NCBI RefSeq assembly: GCF_900207585.1 | Contig: NZ_OAOP01000005.1 | Coordinates: 248,001 to 312,000 of the forward strand | Length of the DNA stretch: 64,000 nt | From: Bacillus oleivorans | GTDB lineage: Bacteria > Bacillota > Bacilli > Bacillales > JC228 | Direction: 5' to 3' | In this document: positions 8,760-18,871 of the stretch, piece after piece | How the letters are laid out: each line of letters starts with the position of its first letter | Position numbering within the stretch: the stretch's first letter is position 1 | Position numbers and translations under genes: made by a program | Notes under the pieces: generated by a model | The model's database searches: none | Seen by the model: only the letters and a program-made list of their open reading frames with translations | Told to the model about the DNA's origin: nothing

Positions 8760-8935
8760 CGCCCGAAAAGCTTTACCTCCCGCCCAATTAATCGGAATTA
8801 CCGCCCAAAAACTAAAACGCTCGCCCAATAATATGCAAGAACCACCCAAATAAATCAAAATCTCGCCCAATAAACTCGATAAAAGCTCATAAACCCTGCG
8901 AACCGCCCAATTACTTCCATTCCCCCGCACCCTAT
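8760..8935 (+). repeat. Phased GCCCAA array A, period 20-21 bp
   Basis: Motif GCCCAA followed by A/T recurs at 8761 (GCCCGA), 8782, 8803, 8823, 8844 (ACCCAA), 8865, weakly at 8885 (GCTCATAAA) and again at 8905. The steps are 21, 21, 20, 21, 21, 20 and 20 bp. Sequence between motifs is not conserved. All copies have the same orientation. The array lies between the clpX terminator and lonB; no gene is seen here, and the open minus-strand frame over it is judged spurious. Confidence 0.82.
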
Positions 8936-9145
8936 TCAGAAATCAATGTAAAACGCATAAACTCCGCATTTTAAACATCCATTTATTTACTGATTTCTCT
9001 TGTTTATTCCTTTCCGACAACGGAGATACTAGTTTTTAAAGATAAGCTTGGCAGATGCCTTCGTCATATTTGAAGCCTCAAAATGTACATTTTTACATAA
9101 GTCCAAGTGGAAATTAAAATCTAATGAGATTCAGGAGGGAAAGGG

Positions 9146-10813
9146 ATGAGTTGGACAGGTATCGCATTAATGATCCAATTGTTTTTCGGGATCATTATCG
9201 GTCTTTACTTTTGGAATTTACTTAAAAGCCAACGTACTCAGAAGGTAACAATAGACAAAGAGTCGCGCAAAGAGATGGAGCAATTGCGCAAACTTCGATC
9301 CATCAAGCTGACAGAACCCCTTGCAGAGAAAGTAAGACCATCTAGTTTTGCTGATATTATCGGGCAAGAAGATGGGATTAAATCATTGAAGGCGGCTCTT
9401 TGCGGACCAAATCCGCAGCACGTTATTATTTATGGGCCGCCAGGTGTTGGGAAAACAGCAGCTGCCCGTCTGGTACTTGAAGAAGCTAAGAAAAATATGA
9501 AGTCTCCTTTTCGCCGATCGGCTATTTTTGTAGAGCTTGATGCAACTACCGCACGATTTGATGAAAGAGGAATTGCTGACCCCTTAATTGGCTCTGTTCA
9601 TGATCCGATTTATCAGGGAGCCGGTGCAATGGGGCAGGCTGGTATTCCGCAGCCAAAACAAGGAGCAGTAACGAATGCTCATGGCGGAGTTTTATTTATT
9701 GATGAAATTGGGGAACTGCACCCCATTCAAATGAATAAACTGTTAAAAGTATTAGAGGATCGCAAGGTGTTTTTAGAGAGTGCTTATTATAGTGAAGAGA
9801 ATAACCAAATTCCTAATCATATTCACGATATCTTTAAGAATGGCTTGCCTGCAGATTTCCGGCTAGTCGGAGCCACGACGCGGACACCGAACGAAATTCC
9901 GCCTGCGATTCGATCAAGATGTATGGAGGTTTTCTTTAGAGAGTTAGACCCAGATGAAATTGCGATAGTGGCACAGCGGGCTGCTGAAAAAGTCAACCTC
10001 TCTTTAAGTAATCAAGGATTAGAACTATTGTCTTTCTATGCAAGAAATGGCCGTGAAGCCGTCAATTTAGTTCAAATTGCGGCTGGGCTAGCGATTACCG
10101 AAGACAGAAATTATATTAAAGACGAAGATATCGAATGGGTGATTCATTCTAGTCAGCTATCTCCAAGAATGGAAAGGAAAATTAATGACAAATCATCGAT
10201 CGGATATGTGAATGGCCTTGCAGTTTATGGCCCTAACAGTGGTGCCTTATTAGAGATTGAAGTAACCGCTTTACACGCTAAAGATAAAGGAAGTATCAAC
10301 ATTACTGGGATTGTAGAAGAAGAAAGTATCGGAAATTCAAGCAAGTCTGTGCGCCGGAAAAGTATGGCCCGCGGTTCGATTGAAAATGTCATTACGGTTC
10401 TTCGTTCAATGGGCGTACCAGCAAGTGAATATGATTTACATATCAACTTCCCGGGTGGTATTCCGGTTGATGGTCCGTCTGCAGGAATTGCAATAGCGAC
10501 TGGTATTTACTCCGCTATTTTTAAGCAGCCTGTCAAACATGATATTGCCATGACAGGAGAAATCAGTATTCATGGCAATGTCAAACCGGTTGGCGGTATT
10601 TTAGCAAAAGTTAAGGCAGCAAAACAAGCGGGTGCTAAAACGGTCATCATTCCTGAAGAAAATATACAAACCATGTTAAAAGAGGTAGATGGAATCAAAA
10701 TAGTTCCTGTGTCCCATTTAAGGGAAGTATTTGATCTGGCATTTGTTGATCAGCATTTAGATGAACATATTGTACCTCAGGCGATAGAGCTTTCGAAAAA
10801 GGAAAGTGTTTAG
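9146..10813 (+). CDS. lonB: Sporulation-associated ATP-dependent protease LonB
   Basis: A Lon-type serine protease, forespore-expressed in B. subtilis. It has no large N-terminal Lon substrate domain. Instead it has an N-terminal membrane segment (residues about 6-26, ALMIQLFFGIIIGLYFW), then an AAA+ domain with Walker A GPPGVGKT at about 97-104 and Walker B VLFIDEIGEL. The C-terminal Lon protease domain has catalytic Ser in DGPSAG (about 445) and Lys in GGILAKVKAAK (about 488). The protein has 555 residues, near the B. subtilis size. The start ATG 9146 has a good AGGAGGG upstream. It stands directly before lonA, as in B. subtilis, but is separated by a terminator and a 250-bp repeat, so the two are not co-transcribed. 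Confidence 0.97.
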   Translation: MSWTGIALMIQLFFGIIIGLYFWNLLKSQRTQKVTIDKESRKEMEQLRKLRSIKLTEPLAEKVRPSSFADIIGQEDGIKSLKAALCGPNPQHVIIYGPPGVGKTAAARLVLEEAKKNMKSPFRRSAIFVELDATTARFDERGIADPLIGSVHDPIYQGAGAMGQAGIPQPKQGAVTNAHGGVLFIDEIGELHPIQMNKLLKVLEDRKVFLESAYYSEENNQIPNHIHDIFKNGLPADFRLVGATTRTPNEIPPAIRSRCMEVFFRELDPDEIAIVAQRAAEKVNLSLSNQGLELLSFYARNGREAVNLVQIAAGLAITEDRNYIKDEDIEWVIHSSQLSPRMERKINDKSSIGYVNGLAVYGPNSGALLEIEVTALHAKDKGSINITGIVEEESIGNSSKSVRRKSMARGSIENVITVLRSMGVPASEYDLHINFPGGIPVDGPSAGIAIATGIYSAIFKQPVKHDIAMTGEISIHGNVKPVGGILAKVKAAKQAGAKTVIIPEENIQTMLKEVDGIKIVPVSHLREVFDLAFVDQHLDEHIVPQAIELSKKESV

Positions 10814-10826
10814 GGGCTAATGAAAG

Positions 10827-10865
10827 AAAGCTTCGGGGCTTATGCGAACCGAAGCTTTTATTTTT
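10827..10865 (+). terminator. Rho-independent terminator of lonB
   Basis: AAAGCTTCGG (10827-10836) pairs with CCGAAGCTTT (10849-10858), followed by a T-rich tail. Confidence 0.85.
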
Positions 10866-10896
10866 AGATAAGATAGTATAAACTTTGAACTTAGGT

Positions 10897-11148
10897 AACT
10901 GTCTAGCTCCAGGCGCATGCGCCTCCGATCGATAGGTCAACATCGTCTTCCTGACAGTCGTCGTGTTTCCTTTTTCTCACTGTATTAAAGGCGAGGCGAC
11001 TGCCCAGCTCCGACAAGGCAAAGAAAAGACTGCGGCGTGGCGCAGTTTGCCACAGAGCAGTGCAGCTAGACTTGCGGGGCTAGGAGTCACAGCTAGATTA
11101 AGCGAAAGTAAAGTCCATACGTCGCTGAACGGGCGCTTGCGCTTTTCG
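10897..11148 (+). repeat. Bacillaceae-type intergenic repeat between lonB and lonA
   Basis: The stretch starts AACTGTCTAGCTCCAGGCGC and ends GGGCGCTTGCGCTTTTC. It includes GTCGTCGTGTTTCCTTTTTC (around 10958-10977) and a second AGCTCC-bearing half. These ends match, from memory, a GC-rich dispersed intergenic repeat found in many Bacillaceae. It looks composite: a truncated left copy (about 10897-10989) and a second copy (about 10990-11148). It has no transposase and no credible gene; the 66-codon frame over it has no ribosome binding site. Confidence 0.6.
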
Positions 11149-11244
11149 ATCTTGCTTGTTTAGTTCGTAATTGTTAAAGTTTTTGTGGCATGATAATATT
11201 GCAGGGCGCAATAATACATAAAATTTTATCTGGAAGGTTTATTT

Positions 11245-11272
11245 TTGTACAAAGTGAATGAGCTAGTATAAA
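11245..11272 (+). promoter_or_regulatory. Candidate sigma-A promoter of lonA
   Basis: TTGTAC (11245-11250), a 16-bp spacer and TATAAA (11267-11272), 36 bp before the lonA start. Confidence 0.5.
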
Positions 11273-11307
11273 ATGATGAATACATGAGAGCAACTGGAGG
11301 TGTTACC

Positions 11308-13632
11308 ATGGCCCATAAGAAAAAGATAACGGTACCCTTATTGCCATTAAGAGGACTTCTTGTCTTTCCTACAATGGTGTTACATTTGGATGTGGGACGG
11401 GATAAATCAGTTCAATCACTCGAAGAAGCTATGATTGATGATCATCTTATCTTTTTAACGACGCAAAAAAATACAGGGACTGAAAATCCATCTAAAGAAG
11501 ATGTGTATCTATATGGAACCATTACTAAAATAAAGCAAATGTTAAAATTGCCTAATGGCACAATCCGCGTTTTAGTCGAAGGGCTAAAGCGTGCAAAGTT
11601 AATTGATTTTGATGACAAAGGTACTTATTTAGCTGCAACAGTGGAAACTGTTGAAATTGAAGATGAAAAAGATATTGAAAAAGAAGCCCTGATGAGGACT
11701 TTACTTGATTATTTTGAGCAGTATATCAAAATATCCAAGAAGGTTTCTGCTGAAACATTTGCGTCCGTGACTGATATAGAAGAACCGGGCCGTTTGGCAG
11801 ATATTATTACGTCTCATCTGCCAATTAAATTAAAGGATAAGCAGCTGGTCTTAGAAACTTTAGATGTTTCAAGAAGACTCAATACAGTTATTCAATTTTT
11901 GCATAATGAAAAGGAAGTCCTTCAATTAGAGAAGAAAATCGGACAGCGTGTCAAACGTTCAATGGAAAGAACGCAAAAAGAATACTACCTTCGTGAACAA
12001 ATGAAGGCGATCCAAAAAGAGTTAGGCGAAAAAGAAGGGAAAACAGGTGAGGTTGCGGAACTGACTGAAAAAATTGAAGAGTCAGGAATGCCTGAGCATG
12101 TTTTAAATGCCGCTAAGAAAGAATTAGAACGGTATGAGAAGGTTCCATCCAACTCTGCCGAAAGCGCTGTGATTCGTAATTATATCGACTGGCTAATCGC
12201 GCTTCCTTGGAAAAAAGAAACAAAAGATGATATTAATTTGAAAAAAGCTGAAAAAATCCTAAATGACGAGCATTATGGTCTTGATAAAGTAAAAGAGAGG
12301 GTTTTAGAATATCTCGCTGTTCAAAAACTGACCAATTCTTTAAAGGGGCCAATCCTTTGCTTAGCAGGACCTCCCGGGGTCGGGAAAACAAGTTTGGCTA
12401 AGTCGATCGCTACCTCATTAGGCAGAAACTTTGTCCGGGTCTCTCTTGGCGGTGTTCGTGATGAATCTGAAATTAGAGGGCATAGACGGACATATGTAGG
12501 GGCAATGCCAGGACGCATCATTCAGGGAATGAAAAAAGCGGGAACGATTAATCCTGTTTTCTTGCTGGATGAAATTGATAAAATGTCTAGTGATTTTAAA
12601 GGGGATCCATCTTCTGCGATGCTAGAAGTATTGGATCCGGAGCAAAATAGTAACTTTAGTGATCATTATATTGAAGAAACCTATGATTTATCTAAAGTAA
12701 TGTTTATTGCCACCGCTAATAATCTCGCTACGATTCCAGAACCATTGCGTGATCGGATGGAAATTATTACGATTGCCGGATATACAGAGATTGAAAAGCT
12801 CCATATAGCTAAAAATCACTTGATTCTCAAGCAAATAAAAGAACATGGTTTACAAAAGTCCCATATCCAATTCCGGGATGATGCGATTACAAAAATTATC
12901 CGCTATTACACTCGTGAAGCTGGTGTGAGGAGCCTTGAAAGACAGATTGCCTCAATCTGCCGAAAAGCAGCGAGAGTCATCGTTTCCGAGGAACGCAAAA
13001 AAGTAGTCGTTACGGAAAAAGTGGTAGAAGAATATTTAGGCAGACCTAGATTCAGATACGGTCAGGCTGAGATGGAAAACCAAGTCGGAGTGGCTACAGG
13101 ATTGGCGTACACTACAGTCGGGGGAGATACTTTGCAAATCGAGGTCTCTCTGTCTCCTGGAAAAGGAAAGCTTGTCTTAACCGGGAAGCTTGGCGATGTG
13201 ATGAAAGAATCTGCCCAAACGGCATTTAGTTATGTTCGTTCGAAAGCGGCAGAGCTTGGTATCCCTGAGGATTTCCATGAAAAACATGATATTCATATCC
13301 ATGTTCCAGAAGGTGCTGTTCCTAAGGACGGTCCTTCGGCTGGAATAACGATCGCTACGGCCCTCGTCTCTGCTTTAACTGGTGAACCAATCCGAAAAGA
13401 AGTAGGGATGACCGGGGAAATTACATTACGCGGCCGGGTATTGCCAATTGGCGGTGTAAAAGAGAAATCTCTTGGTGCGCACCGTGCGGGACTAACAACG
13501 ATTTTACTGCCAAAGGACAATGAAAAGGATCTTGAAGAAGTGCCTGAGGAAATCCGGAATGATTTAGATTTTATCCTTGTCTCACATGTCGATGAAGTCT
13601 TAAAACAGGCGCTTTTAGGTGGCTCTCAATGA
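11308..13632 (+). CDS. lonA: ATP-dependent protease La (LonA)
   Basis: A cytosolic AAA+ serine protease for damaged and regulatory proteins. I set the start at ATG 11308, 7 nt after GGAGG (11296-11300), not at ATG 11284. The N-terminal substrate-binding domain begins with [16 protein letters not shown]. Walker A is GPPGVGKTS, Walker B is [11 protein letters not shown]. The catalytic dyad is Ser in KDGPSAG (about residue 677, the B. subtilis position) and Lys in [12 protein letters not shown] (about 720). It has 774 residues, the usual length. Its stop codon overlaps the start of ysxC (ATGA), a coupled pair conserved in Bacillus. Confidence 0.98.
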   Translation: MAHKKKITVPLLPLRGLLVFPTMVLHLDVGRDKSVQSLEEAMIDDHLIFLTTQKNTGTENPSKEDVYLYGTITKIKQMLKLPNGTIRVLVEGLKRAKLIDFDDKGTYLAATVETVEIEDEKDIEKEALMRTLLDYFEQYIKISKKVSAETFASVTDIEEPGRLADIITSHLPIKLKDKQLVLETLDVSRRLNTVIQFLHNEKEVLQLEKKIGQRVKRSMERTQKEYYLREQMKAIQKELGEKEGKTGEVAELTEKIEESGMPEHVLNAAKKELERYEKVPSNSAESAVIRNYIDWLIALPWKKETKDDINLKKAEKILNDEHYGLDKVKERVLEYLAVQKLTNSLKGPILCLAGPPGVGKTSLAKSIATSLGRNFVRVSLGGVRDESEIRGHRRTYVGAMPGRIIQGMKKAGTINPVFLLDEIDKMSSDFKGDPSSAMLEVLDPEQNSNFSDHYIEETYDLSKVMFIATANNLATIPEPLRDRMEIITIAGYTEIEKLHIAKNHLILKQIKEHGLQKSHIQFRDDAITKIIRYYTREAGVRSLERQIASICRKAARVIVSEERKKVVVTEKVVEEYLGRPRFRYGQAEMENQVGVATGLAYTTVGGDTLQIEVSLSPGKGKLVLTGKLGDVMKESAQTAFSYVRSKAAELGIPEDFHEKHDIHIHVPEGAVPKDGPSAGITIATALVSALTGEPIRKEVGMTGEITLRGRVLPIGGVKEKSLGAHRAGLTTILLPKDNEKDLEEVPEEIRNDLDFILVSHVDEVLKQALLGGSQ

Positions 13633-14210
13633 TTATTCATCAGGCAGAAATCTATATAAGCGCCGTTAAACCCGAGCAGTATCCGCCTGGCCGTGAACCA
13701 GAATTTGCGCTAGCTGGCCGGTCTAATGTAGGAAAATCTTCATTTATCAATAAAATGTTAAATCGAAAAAATTTAGCACGAACTTCATCTAAACCGGGAA
13801 AAACGCAAACGTTAAACTTCTATCATATCAATGAATCCTTCTACTTTGTTGATGTACCGGGGTATGGATATGCCAAGGTCTCCAAAAAGGAGCGGGAAGC
13901 GTGGGGAAGGATGATGGAAACTTATTTCTCGACAAGAGAACAGCTAAAAGCAGTAGTTCTAATTGTCGATTTACGGCATCCCCCTTCAAAAGATGATGTG
14001 ATGATGTACGATTTTCTTAAGCATTATGGTCTAAGGTGTTTGGTTGTTGCTACAAAGGCAGATAAAGTGCCAAGAGGAAAGTGGCAGAAGCATTTAAAAA
14101 ACGTGAAGGAAACTCTAGGATTTGATCCGGATGATCATATCCTTGTCTTTTCATCTGAAACAGGGGAAGGAAAAGATCAGGCGTGGGGAATTATCCAATC
14201 CTATCTATAA
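13629..14210 (+). CDS. ysxC: Ribosome-biogenesis GTPase YsxC (EngB)
   Basis: An essential GTPase for 50S subunit assembly. G1 is [11 protein letters not shown]3 is [11 protein letters not shown]4 is TKADK, and the G5-like FSSETGEG is near the C-terminus. It has 193 residues. It starts within the lonA stop codon; AGGTGG at 13617-13622 serves as ribosome binding site. It is followed by a strong bidirectional terminator. Confidence 0.97.
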   Translation: MIIHQAEIYISAVKPEQYPPGREPEFALAGRSNVGKSSFINKMLNRKNLARTSSKPGKTQTLNFYHINESFYFVDVPGYGYAKVSKKEREAWGRMMETYFSTREQLKAVVLIVDLRHPPSKDDVMMYDFLKHYGLRCLVVATKADKVPRGKWQKHLKNVKETLGFDPDDHILVFSSETGEGKDQAWGIIQSYL

Positions 14211-14240
14211 AAAATACCGGCACTGTGCCGGTATTTTTTT
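14209..14240. terminator. Bidirectional terminator between ysxC and the minus-strand gene
   Basis: AAAAATACCGGC (14210-14221) and GCCGGTATTTTT (14227-14238) form a 12-bp stem with A-run and T-run on the two sides, so it can stop both convergent units. Confidence 0.9.
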
Positions 14241-14247
14241 GCATATT

Positions 14248-14727
14248 TTATTTTCTTTTAAAAAACAATAAAACAAGTCCAAATATGATGAAAACAAGTG
14301 GCCAGAATCTTTGGATGAAGGCGATGCTGCTTTCTAAGACACCAATACCGGTGGCCACTTTATCAGAAAACAATAAGAAGACTGCTAATATTAAGAAGGA
14401 AAGTCCGACTGCAAGACCATCGCCCTTCTTTTGGTAATATAAAAGAAACCCTAAAGCGATGACCAACACAAAAACGCCAAAGTGGCTGGCCCAAAGCGCT
14501 AATTGTGAAACTACGTGAAAATGAATTCCAATACCAGTAAAAATCACACCTGGAATAATACTTTCATAGTCTTTTCCTATGTATGCCTGACCTAGAAAGG
14601 CAAGCCCAATTATTGCTAAAAGAGTTGGCCAGGATTGAAGAAAGCCCCAGCCTGGAATCCAGTCATCAATGAAAAAGTAACATCCAAAGCCCAAAAGTAA
14701 AATCCCTGGAAAAATTCGATTCTTCAT
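14248..14727 (-). CDS. ysxD: LiaI/LiaF-like integral membrane protein, YsxD position
   Basis: 159 residues with about six hydrophobic segments and very short loops: residues about 5-20, 34-50, 57-75, 80-98, 107-121 and 137-156. The repeated pattern of a short helix pair with a W.L..IGL or WPL.FI.FGL core resembles the DUF5668 (LiaF transmembrane) family. AGGAGAG precedes the ATG on the minus strand. It sits between ysxC and hemA, where B. subtilis has ysxD, but I assign that name by position and general character only. The orientation here is opposite to its neighbours. No enzymatic function is implied. Confidence 0.75.
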   Translation of the reverse strand: MKNRIFPGILLLGFGCYFFIDDWIPGWGFLQSWPTLLAIIGLAFLGQAYIGKDYESIIPGVIFTGIGIHFHVVSQLALWASHFGVFVLVIALGFLLYYQKKGDGLAVGLSFLILAVFLLFSDKVATGIGVLESSIAFIQRFWPLVFIIFGLVLLFFKRK

Positions 14728-14854
14728 TTCTCTCTCTCCTATGTTAATTACTTGAATCTCTCGTCTTTTTTTGATACTGTACGTATGAGAGCTGTCGAAG
14801 GTTGGAAAATAATCATAAAATTTGTCTGACCCTTTAAGATTAGCATAGTTTTCG

Positions 14855-14870
14855 AAATGTGTTCACATTT
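14855..14870. promoter_or_regulatory. 16-bp perfect palindrome upstream of hemA
   Basis: AAATGTG TT CACATTT (14855-14870) is a perfect dyad ending 28 bp before the candidate hemA -10. The place suits an operator bound by a dimeric regulator. It does not match the PerR consensus or a full Rex/FNR box that I know; the regulator is unknown. Confidence 0.45.
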
Positions 14871-14897
14871 AATTTTAGGTATTGCGCCCTAGAGTAG

Positions 14898-14903
14898 TAT
14901 AAT
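14898..14903 (+). promoter_or_regulatory. Candidate -10 of the hem operon
   Basis: TATAAT at 14898-14903 is 52 bp before the hemA start. The -35 region (14875-14880, TTAGGT) is poor, so activation or sequence-independent help would be expected if this is the promoter. Confidence 0.45.
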
Positions 14904-14954
14904 ACATATGGGAAGATTTGAATGGAAAAGGACGTTAATGGGGGTGTCCGAATC

Positions 14955-16301
14955 ATGCATATTTTATCAGTTGGTTTAAATTTTAAAACTGCACCTGTCG
15001 AAATTCGCGAGCGATTGTCTTTTCAAGAGGAAGACCTTAAGCTTGCCATGCAGCAGTTAAGCAAACAAAAAAGTATTCTTGAAAACGTTATTGTATCAAC
15101 CTGTAACCGTACTGAAGTTTATGCGGTTGTGGATCAGTTGCATACAGGACGGTATTATATCAAGGATTTTCTCGCGCAATGGTTTAACATCGATAAGGAT
15201 GAATTCTCCCCATACCTATTCTTTTATGAAAATGAACATGCTGTAGAGCATTTATTTAGAGTAAGCTGTGGCTTGAATTCAATGGTGCTTGGCGAAACAC
15301 AAATTCTCGGACAAGTCCGATCAAGCTTTATGATCGGTCAAGAAGAACATACAACAGGCACGATTTTTAATCACTTATTTAAAGAAGCTATTACAATTGC
15401 TAAAAAAGGTCATTCAGAAACTGAGATTGGTTCAAATGCAGTATCTGTAAGTTATGCTGCAGTTGAATTAGCCAAAAAAATCTTCGGATCCCTTAAAGAT
15501 CAGCATGTTTTAATTATTGGTGCTGGGAAAATGGGAGAATTGGCAGCAGAAAACCTTTATGGCAATGGTGTTGAAAAAGTAACAGTCGTAAACCGGACTT
15601 TTGAAAAGGCGAAAGTCTTAGCCGATAAATTTTCAGGACATGCTAAGTCCCTGCAAGAATTACAGTGTGCGCTTTTAGAAGCAGATATCGTGATTAGTTC
15701 TACGGGTGCACAAGGATATATGATTACCAAAGAAATGATGGCTGATGTTGAAAGAATCCGCAAGGGCCGTCCTATTTTCATGGTGGATATTGCTGTTCCG
15801 CGGGACCTGGATCCTGCGATTTCAGAACTGGAAAGTGTCTTCCTGTACGATATTGATGATTTAGAAGGTATTGTAGAAGCTAATCTGGCTGAAAGAAAGA
15901 AAGCAGCAGAGCAAATTGAAATTATGATAGAAGAAGCCATTGTTGCATTTAGCCAATGGATCAATACATTAGGCGTTGTACCTGTTATTAACGCACTGCG
16001 TGAGAAAGCTTTGGCTATTCAGGCAGAAACAATGAAGAGTATTGAAAGAAAGCTTCCTAACTTAACAGAACGAGAACAAAAGGTGTTAAATAAGCATACG
16101 AAGAGTATTATTAACCAGCTGTTAAAGGAACCGATTCTTCAAATTAAGGAGCTTGCTGCTGAACCTAATGCAGAAGAATCAATTGCATTATTTACGAAGA
16201 TTTTTGGAATTGAACAGTCCTTGGAAGAACAAAAACTAAGACTACAGCAGCCTTCGTTCCAAACGAATAAAAAGAATACCGCTGTGGAGTCTCTATCATA
16301 A
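14955..16301 (+). CDS. hemA: Glutamyl-tRNA reductase
   Basis: First step of C5 heme synthesis: reduces glutamyl-tRNA(Glu) to glutamate-1-semialdehyde with NADPH. The start ATG 14955 ([10 protein letters not shown]) matches family N-termini; the in-frame ATG 14922 adds 11 unlikely residues. The catalytic Cys50 is in [26 protein letters not shown], the NADPH-fold stretch [16 protein letters not shown] and the conserved [12 protein letters not shown] are present. The C-terminal dimerisation helices bring the length to 448. It is the first gene of hemAXCDBL, all on the plus strand with small gaps. Confidence 0.97.
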   Translation: MHILSVGLNFKTAPVEIRERLSFQEEDLKLAMQQLSKQKSILENVIVSTCNRTEVYAVVDQLHTGRYYIKDFLAQWFNIDKDEFSPYLFFYENEHAVEHLFRVSCGLNSMVLGETQILGQVRSSFMIGQEEHTTGTIFNHLFKEAITIAKKGHSETEIGSNAVSVSYAAVELAKKIFGSLKDQHVLIIGAGKMGELAAENLYGNGVEKVTVVNRTFEKAKVLADKFSGHAKSLQELQCALLEADIVISSTGAQGYMITKEMMADVERIRKGRPIFMVDIAVPRDLDPAISELESVFLYDIDDLEGIVEANLAERKKAAEQIEIMIEEAIVAFSQWINTLGVVPVINALREKALAIQAETMKSIERKLPNLTEREQKVLNKHTKSIINQLLKEPILQIKELAAEPNAEESIALFTKIFGIEQSLEEQKLRLQQPSFQTNKKNTAVESLS

Positions 16302-16319
16302 ACAAGCGGGGTTACGCCT

Positions 16320-17153
16320 ATGTTAGACATATTTTTGACAAGGCTACATGAGCTGATGGTTATTTTATATGCCATCAGCATCTTGTTTTATTTTATAGAT
16401 TTTATTGATACAAATCGGAAGGCGAACCGGATCGCATTTTGGTTACTAGCAATTGTTTGGTTAATGCAAACAATTTTTTTGTGTTTCTATGTAATCGAAA
16501 TCGGCCGTTTCCCGGTACTGACTATCTTTGAGGGTCTTTATTTTTATGCCTGGGTTCTTGTAACCTTGTCGTTAACGATCAATAAGCTTTTAAAAATGGA
16601 CTTTATTGTGTTTTTTACTAATATTCTTGGATTTATTATTATTGCGATCCACACATTTGCCCCAGCCCACACAGATTCAAATGTGATGGCAGAGAGGTTA
16701 ATATCTGAACTATTATTTACGCATATAACGATGGCCATCTTGTCATATGCAGCATTTTCATTATCTTTTGTATTTTCCATTGTTTATTTAATCCAGTACG
16801 ATTTATTAAAACGGAAAAAATGGGGGCAGCGGCTGCGTCGGCTCAGTGATTTAACAAAGCTTGAAACCATGTCTTATATACTAAATATAATTGGCGTCCC
16901 GATTTTTCTGTTAAGTTTAATACTGGGCATTCAATGGGCATTTTTAAAGCTTCCCGGTTTAATTTGGTATGACCCTAAAATTATCGGATCATTTATTGTT
17001 CTCATTGTGTATAGTGTGTTCCTTTACATGAAGGTAAGACGGCAAAAATCAGGAAAATCCCTAGCACTATGGAACATTGCTTCATTTTTAATCGTATTAA
17101 TTAATTTTTTCTTGTTTGGAAGTCTGTCTTCCTTTCATTTTTGGAACACATAA
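16320..17153 (+). CDS. hemX: HemX, integral membrane protein of the hem operon
   Basis: An eight-segment membrane protein of the CcsA/ResC-like cytochrome c assembly superfamily. In B. subtilis HemX lowers HemA levels. Hydrophobic segments are at about residues 12-28, 40-60, 67-84, 92-115, 135-160, 190-212, 223-238 and 250-270. It contains FPVLTIFEGLYFYAW and the His-bearing FTHITMAILSYAAF. It has 277 residues, the standard size. It is 18 bp after hemA. Confidence 0.94.
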   Translation: MLDIFLTRLHELMVILYAISILFYFIDFIDTNRKANRIAFWLLAIVWLMQTIFLCFYVIEIGRFPVLTIFEGLYFYAWVLVTLSLTINKLLKMDFIVFFTNILGFIIIAIHTFAPAHTDSNVMAERLISELLFTHITMAILSYAAFSLSFVFSIVYLIQYDLLKRKKWGQRLRRLSDLTKLETMSYILNIIGVPIFLLSLILGIQWAFLKLPGLIWYDPKIIGSFIVLIVYSVFLYMKVRRQKSGKSLALWNIASFLIVLINFFLFGSLSSFHFWNT

Positions 17154-17168
17154 TAGGAGGGATTTGTC

Positions 17169-18104
17169 ATGCGGAACTTTACGGTTGGTTCACGAAGAAG
17201 TCAGCTGGCTCTAACGCAAACGAGATGGGTGCTATCGCAATTGGAGCAATTAAATGGAAAGGATCTTGATTTTACCTTGCATGAAATTGTCACCAAAGGC
17301 GATCAGATTTTGGATGTGACCCTATCAAAAGTTGGCGGCAAAGGTTTGTTTGTGAAAGAGATTGAGCAGGCATTATTTGATGGGAAAATTGATTTTGCGG
17401 TACATAGTATGAAGGATATGCCAGCAGAATTGCCAAAGGGTCTGATCATTGGCTGTATCCCGGCACGGGAGGATCATCGCGACGTCCTAATTTCGAAAGG
17501 GCATGTTCCATTAGATGAACTTCCATCGGGTGCCGTTGTCGGGACAAGCAGTTTGAGAAGATCCGCACAAATTTTAGCGAAAAGACCGGATTTAACGATT
17601 AAGTGGATTCGGGGTAACATTGATACCCGCCTGAAAAAGCTAGAAACGGAAGATTATGATGCAATTATTTTGGCTGCAGCAGGATTAGCGCGGATGGGCT
17701 GGTCTAAAGAAGTAGTTACTCAGTACATTGACCCCGATATTTGCATTCCCGCAGTGGGTCAGGGCGCTCTGGCGATTGAATGCAGAGAGGATCACGAAGA
17801 GCTGTTAAATATCTTAAAACCGCTTCATTCCGAAGAGACAGCCAGGGCTGTAATCGCAGAAAGAGAATTCCTTCAAAAAATGGAAGGCGGATGCCAGGTA
17901 CCAATTGGCGGATATGCCTCCATTAAGGATAATGGCAACATTTCGATGATGGCACTCATTGCCGCTCCAGATGGAAAGATTATCTACAAAGAGATAGTAG
18001 AAGGAACTGATCCGATTCAAGTCGGAAAAGAAGCAGCTGAATTGCTTTCAAGCCATGGTGCTAAAGAGTTAATTGACCAGGTAAAGCAGGAGCTGGACCA
18101 ATAA
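17169..18104 (+). CDS. hemC: Porphobilinogen deaminase (hydroxymethylbilane synthase)
   Basis: Polymerises four porphobilinogens to hydroxymethylbilane. Family blocks are [12 protein letters not shown], the substrate loop [25 protein letters not shown] and [12 protein letters not shown]. The dipyrromethane cofactor cysteine is at about residue 242 in GGCQVPIG. It has 311 residues. AATAGGAGGGATTTGTC precedes the ATG. The stop TAA shares one base with the hemD start. Confidence 0.98.
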   Translation: MRNFTVGSRRSQLALTQTRWVLSQLEQLNGKDLDFTLHEIVTKGDQILDVTLSKVGGKGLFVKEIEQALFDGKIDFAVHSMKDMPAELPKGLIIGCIPAREDHRDVLISKGHVPLDELPSGAVVGTSSLRRSAQILAKRPDLTIKWIRGNIDTRLKKLETEDYDAIILAAAGLARMGWSKEVVTQYIDPDICIPAVGQGALAIECREDHEELLNILKPLHSEETARAVIAEREFLQKMEGGCQVPIGGYASIKDNGNISMMALIAAPDGKIIYKEIVEGTDPIQVGKEAAELLSSHGAKELIDQVKQELDQ

Positions 18105-18871
18105 TGTATTCGGATCAGCCTTTAAAAGGGTATCATGTCTTATTTCCAAGAGGCGGAGAGGCTGCTAAGAAGTTTGCCCATTCGGTTGAACAAGCTGGAG
18201 GGGTACCATATATTGCTCCACTGATAGATTTTCAGCCTATTGATTTTTCTATCTTACATGAAAGCTATAATTGGATTATTTTCACTAGTCAAAATGCGGT
18301 TACCTATTTTTTTGAGAAAGTAAAAGCTGAGAGTCTTTCAGCTAAAATTGCTGCGGTCGGAAAAAAAACGGCAGCAGCAGTCGAAAAGAGAGGACTGTCT
18401 GTTCAATTTACTCCCAGTGTTTATGTAGCGGATGTCTTTGTGCAGGAATTTGCTGGAGTTATGCAAGGCATGGATAGAATCCTTTTACCAAGAGGAAACC
18501 TGGCAGGGCCAACTATTAAAAATGAATTAACAGCCAAAGGGGCCTTCGTTGAAGATCCGATTGTATATGAAACCTACTTTCCAGAAAAAAGCCGGGAACT
18601 GCTAAGCGAGCTTTTAGAACAAAGAATACAAAACTTTATCATTGCTTTTACAAGTCCTTCGACCGTACAGCATTTTATGGATGTCTATTTAATGAAAAAA
18701 GGTAGGATTGAAGAAAAAGCATTTATCTACGCAGTAATCGGTTCTTCTACCCGGAAAGCATTAAAAGCATACGGAATCGAGGCAGATATTATACCAGAGC
18801 AATATACGTTCGACGATTTGTTTCAAGCGATTGTAAAATATATTAAATCAGGAGGTTGTATAAATGCATGA
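18104..18871 (+). CDS. hemD: Uroporphyrinogen-III synthase
   Basis: Cyclises hydroxymethylbilane with inversion of ring D. The fold is poorly conserved in sequence. Recognisable parts are the N-terminal [22 protein letters not shown]-like [26 protein letters not shown] and the C-terminal [12 protein letters not shown] with [11 protein letters not shown]. The length of 255 residues and the place between hemC and hemB settle the identity. It overlaps hemC by 1 bp and hemB by 8 bp. Confidence 0.95.
   Translation: MYSDQPLKGYHVLFPRGGEAAKKFAHSVEQAGGVPYIAPLIDFQPIDFSILHESYNWIIFTSQNAVTYFFEKVKAESLSAKIAAVGKKTAAAVEKRGLSVQFTPSVYVADVFVQEFAGVMQGMDRILLPRGNLAGPTIKNELTAKGAFVEDPIVYETYFPEKSRELLSELLEQRIQNFIIAFTSPSTVQHFMDVYLMKKGRIEEKAFIYAVIGSSTRKALKAYGIEADIIPEQYTFDDLFQAIVKYIKSGGCINA

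Noticed and set aside
8712-8930. Open minus-strand frame of 72 codons across array A.
   Set aside because: It consists of the translated periodic motif, with no ribosome binding site and no plausible protein sequence.
10963-11163. 66-codon frame between lonB and lonA.
   Set aside because: It lies in the GC-rich intergenic repeat, without a ribosome binding site.
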